The notes: generated by a model from the sequence alone, not told the origin. Numbered from the stretch's first letter, positions 50,546 through 59,877 are shown. The stretch: 64,000 nt of DNA from Moorella mulderi DSM 14980 (GCF_001594015.1 NZ_LTBC01000001.1:248001-312000), one strand, 5' to 3'. Made by a program: numbers and translations.

Positions 50546-50570
50546 GGGACCGCAAGGTCCCTTGTTATTT
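50546..50570 (+). repeat. GNRA-loop hairpin repeat, copy 4
   Basis: GGGACC-GCAA-GGTCCC followed by TTGTTATTT, identical to copy 1 over 25 bases. It also lies at the 3' end of the converging Uma2 gene. Confidence 0.85.
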
Positions 50571-51171
50571 ATTCTGAGGAAGGCCGTGAAATGTAGGATG
50601 ACAAGCCCTGGGGGTAGGTAAAGACGACAGTTAAATCTATTGCCAGCCCCGGTAGCAGGGGGGAGTTTAAAATCTCTTCCTGGCTATAAGTTCCGGCCAG
50701 ACGCCAGCCCTCAGGGGTATTTGTAAAAATTTCTACAGTACCGCCTTCGGGGTCGACAAGCCAATATTCTTTGACGCCATATTTCAGGTAGAGACGGCTT
50801 TTGCGTATGCGATCCAGGCGAATTGTAGAGGGTGATATTACTTCTATCGCCAGGTCGGGCGCTCCCTGGAGGCAGGCATTTGTTAAGCGATGGTAATTCT
50901 CTCTAGCCAGGTAAACAATATCAGGCTGGAGGACGGTATCCCGGGCAAGGACGACATCAAAGGGAGCCGTGATTACCACTCCCAGGTTTTGCCCTTCTAT
51001 CCAGGCGGATAATAAACCTGCGAGCTTCCTAACAACATCCTGGTGTTTAAAACCTGGTGATGGTGTCAACAACAGCTCCCCCTCAACCACCTCATAACGA
51101 TTATCATCATCCAGACGAATATAGTCATCATAAGTATATTGCTGTTTATCATCGGTGGCAGCAATCTCCAT
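50569..51171 (-). CDS. Uma2-family (DUF820) endonuclease-like protein
   Basis: This 200-residue protein has the PD-(D/E)XK core of the Uma2 family: YEVVEGELLLTPSP, then VLQPDIVYLAREN and APDLAIEVISPST (D ... E-x-I-S). ATG 51171 has AGGTGAAGAGG upstream. Such proteins occur in many copies in cyanobacteria and some Firmicutes; most have no known role. It stands alone here. Confidence 0.85.
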   Translation of the reverse strand: MEIAATDDKQQYTYDDYIRLDDDNRYEVVEGELLLTPSPGFKHQDVVRKLAGLLSAWIEGQNLGVVITAPFDVVLARDTVLQPDIVYLARENYHRLTNACLQGAPDLAIEVISPSTIRLDRIRKSRLYLKYGVKEYWLVDPEGGTVEIFTNTPEGWRLAGTYSQEEILNSPLLPGLAIDLTVVFTYPQGLSSYISRPSSE

Positions 51172-51280
51172 CCTCTTCACCTGCCTTTTTATTTAATCCT
51201 TCACACAATGTATAGCAACGGCAACCGATTCTCCATGATATTCACCTATATCTTACCTGCCGGGTCGAGGGCGTTCCTCA

Positions 51281-51655
51281 TTATCTCTTTTCAGGCTTAT
51301 AGCCAATTCCACGAGCCAACTGGTAATTGATGAATTGATTAAGACTGGTATTTTCCTCTCTGGCCTTCTCAACCAGCGCCCGGTGTAAAGACCTGGTAGT
51401 GCGGATTAATATGCGGCCGCTATATTCCTCATGGGATGTTGGCTCTGGAATTGGATCCCCATGTTCCAGGGCATCGATCAACCAGCAACGTTTTGCATCT
51501 TCAATCATCGCCAGGGCTTCTTCTTTTGTTTCCCCCTGGGAAAGACAGCCTGGCAGCTCAGGTATCTCTACCGCATAACCACCTTCAGGCGAAGGATAAA
51601 GAACTATTCTATAGGGCAACTGCAAGTAATATTGAAGATCTTTACTCATCTTCAT
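51281..51655 (-). CDS. hicB: HicB-type antitoxin
   Basis: This 124-residue protein has the HicB fold start YRIVLYPSPEGGYAVEIPEL followed by PGCLSQGETKEEALAMIEDA, then a C-terminal ribbon-helix-helix part (GRILIRTTRSLHRALVEKAR). It overlaps hicA by 14 bases. It should block HicA and repress the pair's promoter. Confidence 0.93.
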   Translation of the reverse strand: MKMSKDLQYYLQLPYRIVLYPSPEGGYAVEIPELPGCLSQGETKEEALAMIEDAKRCWLIDALEHGDPIPEPTSHEEYSGRILIRTTRSLHRALVEKAREENTSLNQFINYQLARGIGYKPEKR

Positions 51656-51887
51656 CTGCCCCCTCTAAAAGCTTAATAGCCCTTATTACATAGCTTTGTA
51701 ATACGTATGGCTGTCGATAAGGTATTACTAACTTATATTTTCCCTTTCTGTATATGTAATGACTTGATCCTCCACCTGGCTGAGATCGTATAAAACCAGC
51801 TTTTTGCAGAAGCTTATCTATCTCGTCAAAGCGGACCGTTTTGGGGTTTCTTTTAATTTTTTCTAGCAATTTTTCAAGCTTGCCCAT
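51642..51887 (-). CDS. hicA: HicA-type mRNA interferase toxin
   Basis: This 81-residue double-stranded RNA-binding-like toxin has the catalytic His in GGGSSHYIYRKGKYKLVIPY. The N-terminal helix (DEIDKLLQKAGF) and the C-terminal helix (VIRAIKLLEGADEDE) complete the fold. It lies first in the operon, before hicB, the typical HicAB order. Confidence 0.92.
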   Translation of the reverse strand: MGKLEKLLEKIKRNPKTVRFDEIDKLLQKAGFIRSQPGGGSSHYIYRKGKYKLVIPYRQPYVLQSYVIRAIKLLEGADEDE

Positions 51888-51951
51888 GAAGCATTATCCC
51901 TCCGGTCCTTAAATTATGATAGCATATAAGATAGCATGCTGCAATGAATAT

Positions 51952-54900
51952 TTATTTCACCCGCGCCAGCACAGCCGCCGCTTGGGCGCGGGTGAGGGGG
52001 GAGAGGGGGGCGAAGACGTCCGGCGCCACCCCGCGCATGAGGCCTTTTGTATAGGCGCGGGCCACGGCCTCCCGGCCCCATGCCGGGACGTCGTCCCGGT
52101 CGCGGAAGGGGAGGGAAGCTGGGGTGGGGATGCCCGGGTCTGCTGCGCCGGGGAGGGAGCTGGCCGCATCAGATACGCCCGGCAGGAAGAACCCCGCTTG
52201 TGCGGACGAGGATTCTTGCAAGAGCGGCGCGGCCGTTCCTGCGGCAGAGGTAGCCGCGTTTGCCGAGTCGCCGCCGCTGCCGGTATTTTTGCCGGTGATC
52301 TCCAGGTAGCGGGTGAAAAAGGCCGCCGCTTCCACCCGGCTAACGGGCCGGTCCGGGCGGAAGCTGCCGTCCTCGTAACCGGCAACCAGGCCGTGGGCCC
52401 GGGCCGCGGCCACGGCCGCCCGCGCCCATTCCGGGATGCTGTCCGCGTCGCTGAAGGGCAGGGTTTCCCCGCCGCCGGGCGCCCAGCCCGCCAGGCGGGC
52501 CAGCATCGCTACCAGCTCCACCCGCCGCACCGGGCTGTCCGGGCGGAAGCTGCCGTCCTCATAGCCTTCCAGCAGGCCCCGGGCGGCCATTTTCTTGATG
52601 TCCTCTTCCGCCCAGTGGCCGCGGGTGTCCCAGAAGCCCTCTTCCAACGTATTGTCCAGGTTGATTTTCTGCCCTACCACGCCGCTCGTCGCCTGGTCCA
52701 GGGCCACCAGGAGTACGCTTCTTTCCCCGCCTGTTAGTGGCCACTGGAAATTCCCCCTGGCATCCGGCGGAATTATCTCCTGCCTGCCGTCATCATAGTT
52801 TAAGTACAGGCGACTGGCGGTAGTGGTCCCTTTAAGGAGGACACCGGTTTCCCGTGGTAGGACCGAGATGGCAAGTTCTGGCGGCCGGCTGCCGGGAAAG
52901 CTCGCAGCCGCCACCCGAGCCAGGATGGGCCCTTCCGGCCCTTCCAGGAGGGTCAGGGTCACGGGTACCCAGGCCGGCAGGCCGGCGGCGTCCACCCGGT
53001 AGCCGTTTAGAGTGACCAGGGTGCGGTCGCTTAAAGTGTAGCTGCCGCCGTCGGCGGTGCGCAGACTGCCCTTCTGCCCGTCTACGCCGGCCAGGACTTT
53101 AACGGTTTCCCCGGCCGGAGTGGCGACGTCAACCCGCCAGGCCTTCCCCTGGCCGGGCGCTGCCGTCAGGCGTACCCAGTCGCCCGGGGTCAGGGTAGCG
53201 GCGTTTACCGGGAGCCCCCACCGGAATACCTGGGTGCTGTCGTCCAACTCGAAGAGGCGGAATTGATTGGCAAAATCCATGAGGTACAGGCTGCGCCTGT
53301 CCCCGCTCACATAAAGGACGCGGCCGTAGGTGACGGTAGTGTAAGCCACCAGGGTGATTATCTCCCGGCTGCCTGGCATGAGGTTCAGGGCCACCCAGTC
53401 GCCGGGGCGGATAGAGTTCATCTGCACCGGCTTGCCGTCGCGTTTGACCGGCGCACCGGGGAAGAGGGTGTAGGTGGCGCCCGTGGCCAGGGTGAGGCTG
53501 CTGCCGTCAACTCTGGCTACCTTTCCCAGGGCCAGTTCCCTTTTCACGGCGATGTATTCCACCAGTCCCGTTGCGGGGTTGAGGACCAGACGCACGGCCA
53601 TACCCGGCACCAGGGTCCCCGGTTCGGCCCGCCAGGCGGCGCCGTAAGGCAGGTCGGCCCTGCTGGAGTCTACCAGTTTGTCGGCAAAGGTAACGGCTGC
53701 ATGGGAACTGAAGGTATAGGGTGCATCGCGTCCCAGGAGCCAGAGTTCTCGCTTTTCCAGGTCAATGCGGGCGAGAATGCCTTCCTTTTCCTGGTAGCCG
53801 GCAAGGACCCGCCACAGGGTCTGGGTAGCCGGATTGAGGGTGGCGGCCAGGGAAAAGCCGGGCGGCAGGTCCGCGGCTACGCCGGGACGGTTGTTGACAG
53901 CCAGGCTGCCGGCAGGATTGAGGTAGTAGCCGCCGGTCCGGGCCTGGCTGTTAATCTCCAGGAATAAATCGCCCTCGCTGGTTCCCAGGGCTTGGACGCC
54001 GGCGGCCTGCCAGCGCCGGCCCACGATGTACAGGGTATGGGGCCCCAGGTAAGCGTCAGAGCCCGGGAGGATGTGGGCAGCGTCAGCCGGCGCCGCCACG
54101 CCGTCGACGCAGTTTTTAATGCCCCCCGGCGGGGCGGTAATGGTGCGGCCTTCAGTTAAAGTTACCTGGTTGGCGCCAGGAACCCCGGCCACTACTCCTC
54201 GCTCCAGGAGCTGGCCGAAGGCCAGGGCAAAATCCTGGACCGGCTGCCGGGTCCCGGGCAGAGCGCTTTTGTTGATGGTTATGGCCCGTACTTTAACGGT
54301 ATAAGTGCCGGGGGACGGGTCTTTTATGTAAACTTTCTCCAGGTTGTTGCTGTGATCGGCTTTGCCGGCACCGCTATAATCATTACCGAAAAACTGCCGG
54401 CCGTCGGGCGCAATTACCACCAGGTCCAGGTCGTTGACCAGGGCGGCTGCCGCCCCGGCCGGCGGCACCGGGTCGGTCCAGGCCAGGGTGGCCTTGAAGG
54501 GCGCCGCTGCGGTAGTCACTTCGACCCGGAAGGTCATCTCCTGCCCCGCCACCAGCCCCTGGCTGGCGTCCACCAGGTGCATGGCCTGTTCCTCCAGGGC
54601 CAGCACCGTACCGGCCAGGTCCAGGATGCCGGGAAAAGCGGCTGTCGGCCCCTCCGGCGGCGTCCAGGCGCCGTTGACCAGGGCGGCTTTGAGGAGGGCG
54701 GCCGACGGTTCGGCAAAGCCCTTCGTTTTCAAGTACTGGCGCAAAACGGCCGCAGCACCGCCGGTCACAGCCGCCGCCTGGCTGGTGCCGCTCTGGACGT
54801 TGTAGCTGGCATCGGAAGGGAAATTGCCTTCTACCAGGCGGGAGCGCGGGGCAACAATACCCGTACCCGGCGCCAGGAGATCGGGCTTATAACGGCCGTC

Positions 54901-55707
54901 ACCGGTGGGGCCGCGGCTGGAGAAATCAGCCTGCCGGCGGGCATCATTGGCGTCAGGGCTGAAGGTGGGGCGCACGGACTCGCTCGCCCCTACCACCAGG
55001 GCGTTTTTGCTGTTGGCTTCGGTAGTAAGCGACCCCTGGACCGGCCCGCTGTTGCCGGCGCCGAAGATGGGAAGGAAGTCGGGGTACTGGCGGACAAAGC
55101 TGTCAATCTGGACGGCAGCGTCGCGGTAGGCGTTGGGACCGCCGCCCCAGCCGTCGACGTGAATGCGAACGCCGGCCTCATAGGCAGGGCGGAAAAGGCG
55201 GGTCAGGTCTTCGGGGGGCGCCAGTTCGCCCCTGGAGTTTAACATGCCCTGGAAATAGATGCTGGCCCCGGGGGCGATGCCGCGGTACTGGCCGTTTGAT
55301 GCCGCACCTGTACCGGCGATAATACCGGCCAGATGGGTGCCGTGGCCGGCAGGGTCGTCGGCCTTTTCCCTCCCGGCCCAACTCTTGAGCATGACCACTT
55401 TGGGCATCTGGCCGGGGGTGCTCTGCAGGTCGGCATGAATATCGCTCACGCTGCCTGCATCCAGGCCGCTGTCGGCTAAACCTACAATCTCGCCTTTGCC
55501 GGTAAGGCCGCCCGGCACCACCAGGCCCGGCGCCGCCAGGGGGCGGGCCCCGGTGATATCGGCGGCGCGGTCGGTAAGGAAGCCCCGGCCGTGCCAGCCG
55601 GGGGGAGGTCCCAGGAGGACTGCCAGCATCAGGAACACGGAAAGCATAGTTACCCTGGCAGTGGTTCTTATATTATGTAAACTCATGCCTATGAGTATAC
55701 TCCTCAT
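51952..55707 (-). CDS. S8 subtilisin-like protease with SLH anchor
   Basis: This 1251-residue exported protease has its signal or anchor at residues 15-37 (VTMLSVFLMLAVLLG). The catalytic triad is visible: Asp in IVGLADSGLDAG (about 83), His in GHGTHLAGIIAGTG, and Ser in QSGTSQAAAVTGGAAAVLRQ. A proprotein-convertase-like beta domain follows (residues 400-500), then about 450 residues of beta-rich modules. The C-terminus has three SLH domains (WDTRGHWAEEDIKKMAARGL, FSDADSIPEWARAAVAAARA, FRDRDDVPAWGREAVARAYT). It is a cell-surface protease of the type that processes S-layer proteins or degrades peptides. GAGGAAAG precedes ATG 55707. Confidence 0.92.
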   Translation of the reverse strand: MRSILIGMSLHNIRTTARVTMLSVFLMLAVLLGPPPGWHGRGFLTDRAADITGARPLAAPGLVVPGGLTGKGEIVGLADSGLDAGSVSDIHADLQSTPGQMPKVVMLKSWAGREKADDPAGHGTHLAGIIAGTGAASNGQYRGIAPGASIYFQGMLNSRGELAPPEDLTRLFRPAYEAGVRIHVDGWGGGPNAYRDAAVQIDSFVRQYPDFLPIFGAGNSGPVQGSLTTEANSKNALVVGASESVRPTFSPDANDARRQADFSSRGPTGDGRYKPDLLAPGTGIVAPRSRLVEGNFPSDASYNVQSGTSQAAAVTGGAAAVLRQYLKTKGFAEPSAALLKAALVNGAWTPPEGPTAAFPGILDLAGTVLALEEQAMHLVDASQGLVAGQEMTFRVEVTTAAAPFKATLAWTDPVPPAGAAAALVNDLDLVVIAPDGRQFFGNDYSGAGKADHSNNLEKVYIKDPSPGTYTVKVRAITINKSALPGTRQPVQDFALAFGQLLERGVVAGVPGANQVTLTEGRTITAPPGGIKNCVDGVAAPADAAHILPGSDAYLGPHTLYIVGRRWQAAGVQALGTSEGDLFLEINSQARTGGYYLNPAGSLAVNNRPGVAADLPPGFSLAATLNPATQTLWRVLAGYQEKEGILARIDLEKRELWLLGRDAPYTFSSHAAVTFADKLVDSSRADLPYGAAWRAEPGTLVPGMAVRLVLNPATGLVEYIAVKRELALGKVARVDGSSLTLATGATYTLFPGAPVKRDGKPVQMNSIRPGDWVALNLMPGSREIITLVAYTTVTYGRVLYVSGDRRSLYLMDFANQFRLFELDDSTQVFRWGLPVNAATLTPGDWVRLTAAPGQGKAWRVDVATPAGETVKVLAGVDGQKGSLRTADGGSYTLSDRTLVTLNGYRVDAAGLPAWVPVTLTLLEGPEGPILARVAAASFPGSRPPELAISVLPRETGVLLKGTTTASRLYLNYDDGRQEIIPPDARGNFQWPLTGGERSVLLVALDQATSGVVGQKINLDNTLEEGFWDTRGHWAEEDIKKMAARGLLEGYEDGSFRPDSPVRRVELVAMLARLAGWAPGGGETLPFSDADSIPEWARAAVAAARAHGLVAGYEDGSFRPDRPVSRVEAAAFFTRYLEITGKNTGSGGDSANAATSAAGTAAPLLQESSSAQAGFFLPGVSDAASSLPGAADPGIPTPASLPFRDRDDVPAWGREAVARAYTKGLMRGVAPDVFAPLSPLTRAQAAAVLARVK

Positions 55708-55889
55708 GTCAAGCTTTCCTCAAACTTCTCACAATGGTAGCCAGTTAAGCTGGTGTTGTTATTAGCAGCTTGCATCCTGAAGCTGCAGCCGGGGCCAGGA
55801 AACACAGCAGTACGCTGCTCGCCTGAGGGTAAGGGGTTTTCAGCTTCAGGGATTGAGGCTGGTCCCCTCGTATATAGTGGGCATAGGAA

Positions 55890-56621
55890 TCAGTCCCTCT
55901 TATGGGCCTGCCGCAGTACAACCAACATAAACTTCGGCAGGGCCAGCGTTCTTTTGACCCTCCCGGGCTCCTGAATCACCCGGTACAGCCACTCCAGGTT
56001 CAGCCGCTGCACCCAGGCCGGGGCCCGTTGCACCCGTCCCGCCAGGACATCGAAACTACCCCCCACGCCCATGGCCACCGGCACCTGGAGTTCTTCCAGG
56101 TGGCTGGCAATCCAGTATTCCTGTTTGGGGGCGCCCAGGCCCACGAGGAGAATATGGGGCCGCGCCGCTTTGATGGCCTCTATAAGTCCCGGTATTTCCC
56201 GGGATGACAGGTAACCATGGCTGGTGCCAGCCACCACCAGGCCGGGATGCTCCTTTTGCAATCTGGCAGCTGCCGCCTCAGCCACGCCGGGAGCGGCGCC
56301 ATAGAGGTAAAAGCGCCAGCCCTGGCGAGCTCCTGCAACCGCCAGGGCCTGGAGGAGGTCAATGCCCGTAACCCGTTCCGGCAGCGGCGTTCCCAGCTTG
56401 CGGGCCGCCCACAGGATGCCGGCGCCGTCGGCCGTCACCAGGTGCGCGCGGTTGATGAGGGCCTGGAGTTCAGGCTCACAATAGGCCCGGTAGGCGATTT
56501 CAGCATTAAGGGTCACCACGTGGTGGGGGGTACCGGCCCTAATAAACTCTGTCACCCTGGCCACAGCCCCGGCCAGGGTGAGGGGATCGACCCGGTTACC
56601 CAGGACATAGCAGCTTGACAT
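55890..56621 (-). CDS. WecB/TagA/CpsF-family glycosyltransferase
   Basis: This 243-residue GT26 enzyme adds N-acetylmannosamine (or a related sugar) to a lipid-linked sugar, an early step of wall polymer synthesis. It has VVTLNAEIAYRA, HLVTADGAGILWAARKLG (the catalytic Asp motif), GLGAPKQEYWI and MGVGGSFDVLAGRVQRAPAW. It lies between the SLH protease and an LCP gene, a context for the secondary wall polymer that SLH domains bind. Confidence 0.92.
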   Translation of the reverse strand: MSSCYVLGNRVDPLTLAGAVARVTEFIRAGTPHHVVTLNAEIAYRAYCEPELQALINRAHLVTADGAGILWAARKLGTPLPERVTGIDLLQALAVAGARQGWRFYLYGAAPGVAEAAAARLQKEHPGLVVAGTSHGYLSSREIPGLIEAIKAARPHILLVGLGAPKQEYWIASHLEELQVPVAMGVGGSFDVLAGRVQRAPAWVQRLNLEWLYRVIQEPGRVKRTLALPKFMLVVLRQAHKRD

Positions 56622-56717
56622 AAGACTGCCTTCTCCTTCGCGTGAGGCCGGTTCGGAAGCCGGCCTTCCTGTCCCTCTGCCCGGCCGGTGCAGGCTAAGC
56701 GTACCGGCCGGGCTTCT

Positions 56718-57680
56718 TTACCGCAGGTTGGGAATAGCCGCCAGGGTTTCCGCCAGCTTCTTCTGGTCGACCAGGTAGTAGCTGACGCCGTTGATGTACC
56801 TGCTTTCCCCCGGTACCAGGTGCGCGGTCATGGCGCTGCTGTTTAGATCTTTCATGCTCAAGGCCAGGGAGAGCATTTCTTTGAGGCTGAGGTTGGTCTT
56901 GACCTCTTTACTTATTTCGCTGACGAGCCGGGGTATCTTGGGAATAGTGCTCAGCCTTAACGTCTGGTCGACTACGGCTTTCAGGAATTTCTGCTGGCGC
57001 CCGATCCTGGTGATGTCTCCTTCCGGGTCGTAGCGATAACGCACGTAGCCCAGGGCGTCGTAGCCGTTCAAGTGCTGAAATCCCGGGCGGAGATTAATGC
57101 CCTCTTCCGGGTAATACATGCGCTTGTCCACGTCGATGTCAACGCCGCCCAGGATGTCAATGATCTTTTCAAACCCCTGGAAGTCGACTTCAACATACTT
57201 CTCGATATGGGTGCCCAGGAAATCGTTGATGGTGTCCATCAGGAGTTGGGGGCCGCCCAGGGCGTGGGCGGCATTGATTTTATCATAGCCGTGGCCGGGT
57301 ATTTTTACCCGCGAGTCCCGCGGTATGGAAAGGAGATCGACCTGGGGTTTCGCTGGATCAACCACCGCCAGGATAATGGTGTCCGACCGGGAAGGCTCCT
57401 GGGGCTGGCGCCGGTCGACACCAATTAAGAGAATAGTCTGGGGCTGGCCGGGTGCCGCCTCGGCCAGCCCGCTGCCGTCCTTATTTCCCTGGCCGGTAGC
57501 CAGGCCACCGGCCAGCCACAGGTTGGCCAGCCGGTAGCCGGCAAAGGCAAAGGCACCAAAGGTAAAAAATGCCAGCAGGATTATACCGAAAATTAAAGGT
57601 AAGGAGCTGCGGCGCTTCCGCCTGGCTAGGGCCGCCCCTTCACCCCAGAATTCAGTTTGCCTGTCTGGTGTCGCCACCAT
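56718..57680 (-). CDS. LytR-CpsA-Psr family wall-polymer ligase
   Basis: This 320-residue membrane-bound enzyme transfers lipid-linked polymers to peptidoglycan. It has one N-terminal helix (LIFGIILLAFFTFGAFAFA) and then the LCP domain with TILLIGVDRR, RSDTIILAVVD, LLSIPRDSRVKIPGHGYDKI (Asp and Arg of the pyrophosphate site) and YVRYRYDPEGDITRIGRQQ. ATG 57680 follows GGGGAAGAG; an upstream start adds five residues. Together with the TagA gene it supports an SLH-binding secondary polymer pathway. Confidence 0.92.
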   Translation of the reverse strand: MVATPDRQTEFWGEGAALARRKRRSSLPLIFGIILLAFFTFGAFAFAGYRLANLWLAGGLATGQGNKDGSGLAEAAPGQPQTILLIGVDRRQPQEPSRSDTIILAVVDPAKPQVDLLSIPRDSRVKIPGHGYDKINAAHALGGPQLLMDTINDFLGTHIEKYVEVDFQGFEKIIDILGGVDIDVDKRMYYPEEGINLRPGFQHLNGYDALGYVRYRYDPEGDITRIGRQQKFLKAVVDQTLRLSTIPKIPRLVSEISKEVKTNLSLKEMLSLALSMKDLNSSAMTAHLVPGESRYINGVSYYLVDQKKLAETLAAIPNLR

Positions 57681-57923
57681 GAGCTCTTCCCCCAAATTTA
57701 TAGACGCTAAATTAGCTCTCCTGGTTCCCCTGTCCGCAAAAATTTTTCTTCCTCACAAGGGAACGGGCGCCTGGCGCGCCCTTTGCAGTTCTGCTAGTTC
57801 TGCTGTACCTGTACAGATTATCAACCTGCTTCCTCGCCCCGGGCTACCTGCCGCTGCTGCTGGGAGTTTTCCTCCTGACAGGCAGCCAGGGGGCCGGCAA
57901 CAGGTATCCGGCCGGTAGACCAG

Positions 57924-58556
57924 TCATGGCCTGATGGTGATGGTCAGCGTAGCCTGGTCCCAGTCCACCCTGGCTCCCAGGCCCTGGCTGATGACCCGCA
58001 CCGGTACCATGGTCGTCCCATTTACCAGGGTGGCCGGCGCAGGAAGGTCATCTTTCCGTCCATCAAATGTACCGGTAGTAGTACCGATTTTCAGGATAAC
58101 CGAATGGGTCGCGGTGGTATAGCTGACAGTTTGCGTTGCTTCGTTATAATCAACTTTAGCCCCCAGGGCCTCGCCGATAAAGCGGAAGGGGACCATGGAG
58201 GTGCCATTGCCTGTCTGGTAGGGAGCAACCGGCAGCTGTTTGGCGGTGCTGCCCACATAAGCCGTCTTACTGCCGATAGTTAACTTAATCACCGGGCGCT
58301 GCTCCAGGGCAGTTATCCTGGCTTCCAGTTCAGCGATCTGCTTATTTATGTTATCAAGCTGCCCTTGTAACTCCCGGGTGCGGCTGTCGATATAATTGTC
58401 GACATAAGATTTGGTTACCAGAGGGTCCTGGCTGCTACCCGGCTCCGGTCCCCCGGCCTGGACTGACCGGCCGGCAAAATAAATGCCGGCGGCTATTATC
58501 AGGGTCAGGGGCAGGGGCAGGAATATTTTCCAGTTGCGTAAAGAAGGTTGCTTCAT
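57924..58556 (-). CDS. Stalk-domain exported protein
   Basis: This 210-residue protein starts at ATG 58556 behind GGAGG; a longer frame adds 55 unlikely residues. An N-terminal membrane segment (PLPLTLIIAAGIYFAG) is followed by a coiled coil (residues 50-85, ELQGQLDNINKQIAELEARI) and two copper-amine-oxidase-like stalk domains (SMVPFRFIGEALGAKVDYNE, TMVPVRVISQGLGARVDWDQ). It is a third stalk protein in the window, near the LCP gene. It is probably a wall-associated structural component. Confidence 0.8.
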   Translation of the reverse strand: MKQPSLRNWKIFLPLPLTLIIAAGIYFAGRSVQAGGPEPGSSQDPLVTKSYVDNYIDSRTRELQGQLDNINKQIAELEARITALEQRPVIKLTIGSKTAYVGSTAKQLPVAPYQTGNGTSMVPFRFIGEALGAKVDYNEATQTVSYTTATHSVILKIGTTTGTFDGRKDDLPAPATLVNGTTMVPVRVISQGLGARVDWDQATLTITIRP

Positions 58557-58716
58557 ACTACCGGGCCTCCTCTTAATCTTAGAAGCCAGATTGCCTGGGG
58601 CATCGGATGGTGCTAAAACGTATCTTGATGTATTTCGACACAAAGGACGAGATTCCTGTTGGCAAATTTTTTGTCCTGACGAGGAGAAATAATTGCAATT
58701 TTTTTTCAAGCTATAA

Positions 58717-58812
58717 TTCACAAAGTACCTATCTTTATGGTATAATAAGAACGGGGGTAACGAGAGATACTATTTAGCAAAAGAATCTAGTTTCCTGCAA
58801 TTCCCCCGTTAC
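58717..58812 (+). promoter_or_regulatory. Promoter and structured leader of the small gene
   Basis: TTCACA (58717-58722) and TATAAT (58741-58746) are 18 bases apart. The leader starts with AACGGGGG (58750-58757), which can pair with CCCCCGTT (58803-58810) across a 45-base loop. No known riboswitch core was recognised. Confidence 0.5.
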
Positions 58813-58843
58813 TTATTTATATCGAAGAAGGGAGGCATAAAAA

Positions 58844-59029
58844 ATGTTGAAGGACATCCAGCGCAATCTCCTCCGCGAACGCAAGGCGCTCTTGGAACAG
58901 TGGGCCTACGCCTCGGAAAGGGAACGGCCCCACCTGCTCGTCAGGATTATGGACATTGACGAGCAGCTTGAACTGGGCAAAAGCAAAAGCAGGCCCCAGG
59001 CCAGGCTTCCCAAGCGAAATGTGGTCTAG
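58844..59029 (+). CDS. Small charged protein of unknown function
   Basis: This 61-residue, strongly charged helical protein starts MLKDIQRNLLRERKALLEQW, with GGGAGG upstream. It is rich in Arg/Lys/Glu/Gln. I do not recognise its family. It has its own promoter, a 95-base leader and its own terminator, so it is a real gene. Confidence 0.65.
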   Translation: MLKDIQRNLLRERKALLEQWAYASERERPHLLVRIMDIDEQLELGKSKSRPQARLPKRNVV

Positions 59030-59036
59030 GAGGAGT

Positions 59037-59069
59037 AAAAAAGCGCGGGTTTAAACCGCGCTTTTTTTC
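59037..59069 (+). terminator. Terminator of the small gene
   Basis: AAAAAGCGCGG and CCGCGCTTTTT form an 11-bp stem around GTTTAAA, followed by more T. Confidence 0.95.
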
Positions 59070-59159
59070 TTGCGGTCCCGGGGGTCAGGTAGGGCAGCGC
59101 CCCCGGGACCGGTATTGCGGGCGCCGGGTTAAGCGGCAGCACCAGCAGCCGCGGCTTCC

Positions 59160-59741
59160 CTACCCGCCGATGCCCTGGAGAATCATCGCCGCAGCTTCGC
59201 TGGCGATGGCGGCCGGGTCGAAATCCATATCGCTATCAAAGAAAAGCTGGTGGCCCAGGGCGGCGATAAAGCCGGCGATCAGGTTGGCAGCCATCCATGG
59301 TGACACGGGGCGCATCTCCCCCCGTTCGGCGGCTGCCTTGAGATATGCAGCCATGCGCTGGAGTTTTTCCTGCTTGGCGGCGAAGAGCAACCTCTGGGTA
59401 GCAGCGTCTATAGGTGGGTGGTCACTTAAAAGAATTCTGGCAATTTCCTGATGCGCCTGGAAGTAGCTCAGGCTTTCCCTGAAAAGGCGCTCCAGGAACC
59501 CAGCAAGGTCCGGTTCCTGGACCACTTTTAGCAGGTGGTCCAGGTGGGCGTTGAAAAGGTGCAGCAGTAGCTGCTGGAAGAGGTCCTTTTTGCTGCGGAA
59601 ATACTCGTAGACGGTTCCCTTCCCCACCCCGGCGGCCGCGGCGATGTCGGCTATTTTAGCCTGGTAAAAGCCGCGGGCGGCGAAGATCTCGGTGGCGGCG
59701 GCCAGGATCTGCTGGCGCTTGTCGCCTGTCGCGCGGGTCAT
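59160..59741 (-). CDS. TetR-family repressor of the RND pump
   Basis: This 193-residue regulator has the HTH KRQQILAAATEIFAARGFYQ followed by KIADIAAAAGVGKGTVYEYF, and a TetR_C-type helical domain. ATG 59741 has GGGGGAGGG upstream. It is encoded after the RND pump gene on the same strand and probably represses the whole adaptor-pump operon, whose promoter lies beyond the right edge. Confidence 0.9.
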   Translation of the reverse strand: MTRATGDKRQQILAAATEIFAARGFYQAKIADIAAAAGVGKGTVYEYFRSKKDLFQQLLLHLFNAHLDHLLKVVQEPDLAGFLERLFRESLSYFQAHQEIARILLSDHPPIDAATQRLLFAAKQEKLQRMAAYLKAAAERGEMRPVSPWMAANLIAGFIAALGHQLFFDSDMDFDPAAIASEAAAMILQGIGG

Positions 59742-59877
59742 ACCTCTACCCTCCCCCTTTCTCTTGCTTTCCATACCTGCCATTTACATTCCCGGCGCCG
59801 GCCTCCCCGGGCGGGCTGCAGGCGGGCGGTGCCGGCGGCGGTTTACCCCGCCGCCGGGTACCGGGGAACCTCCGTAC

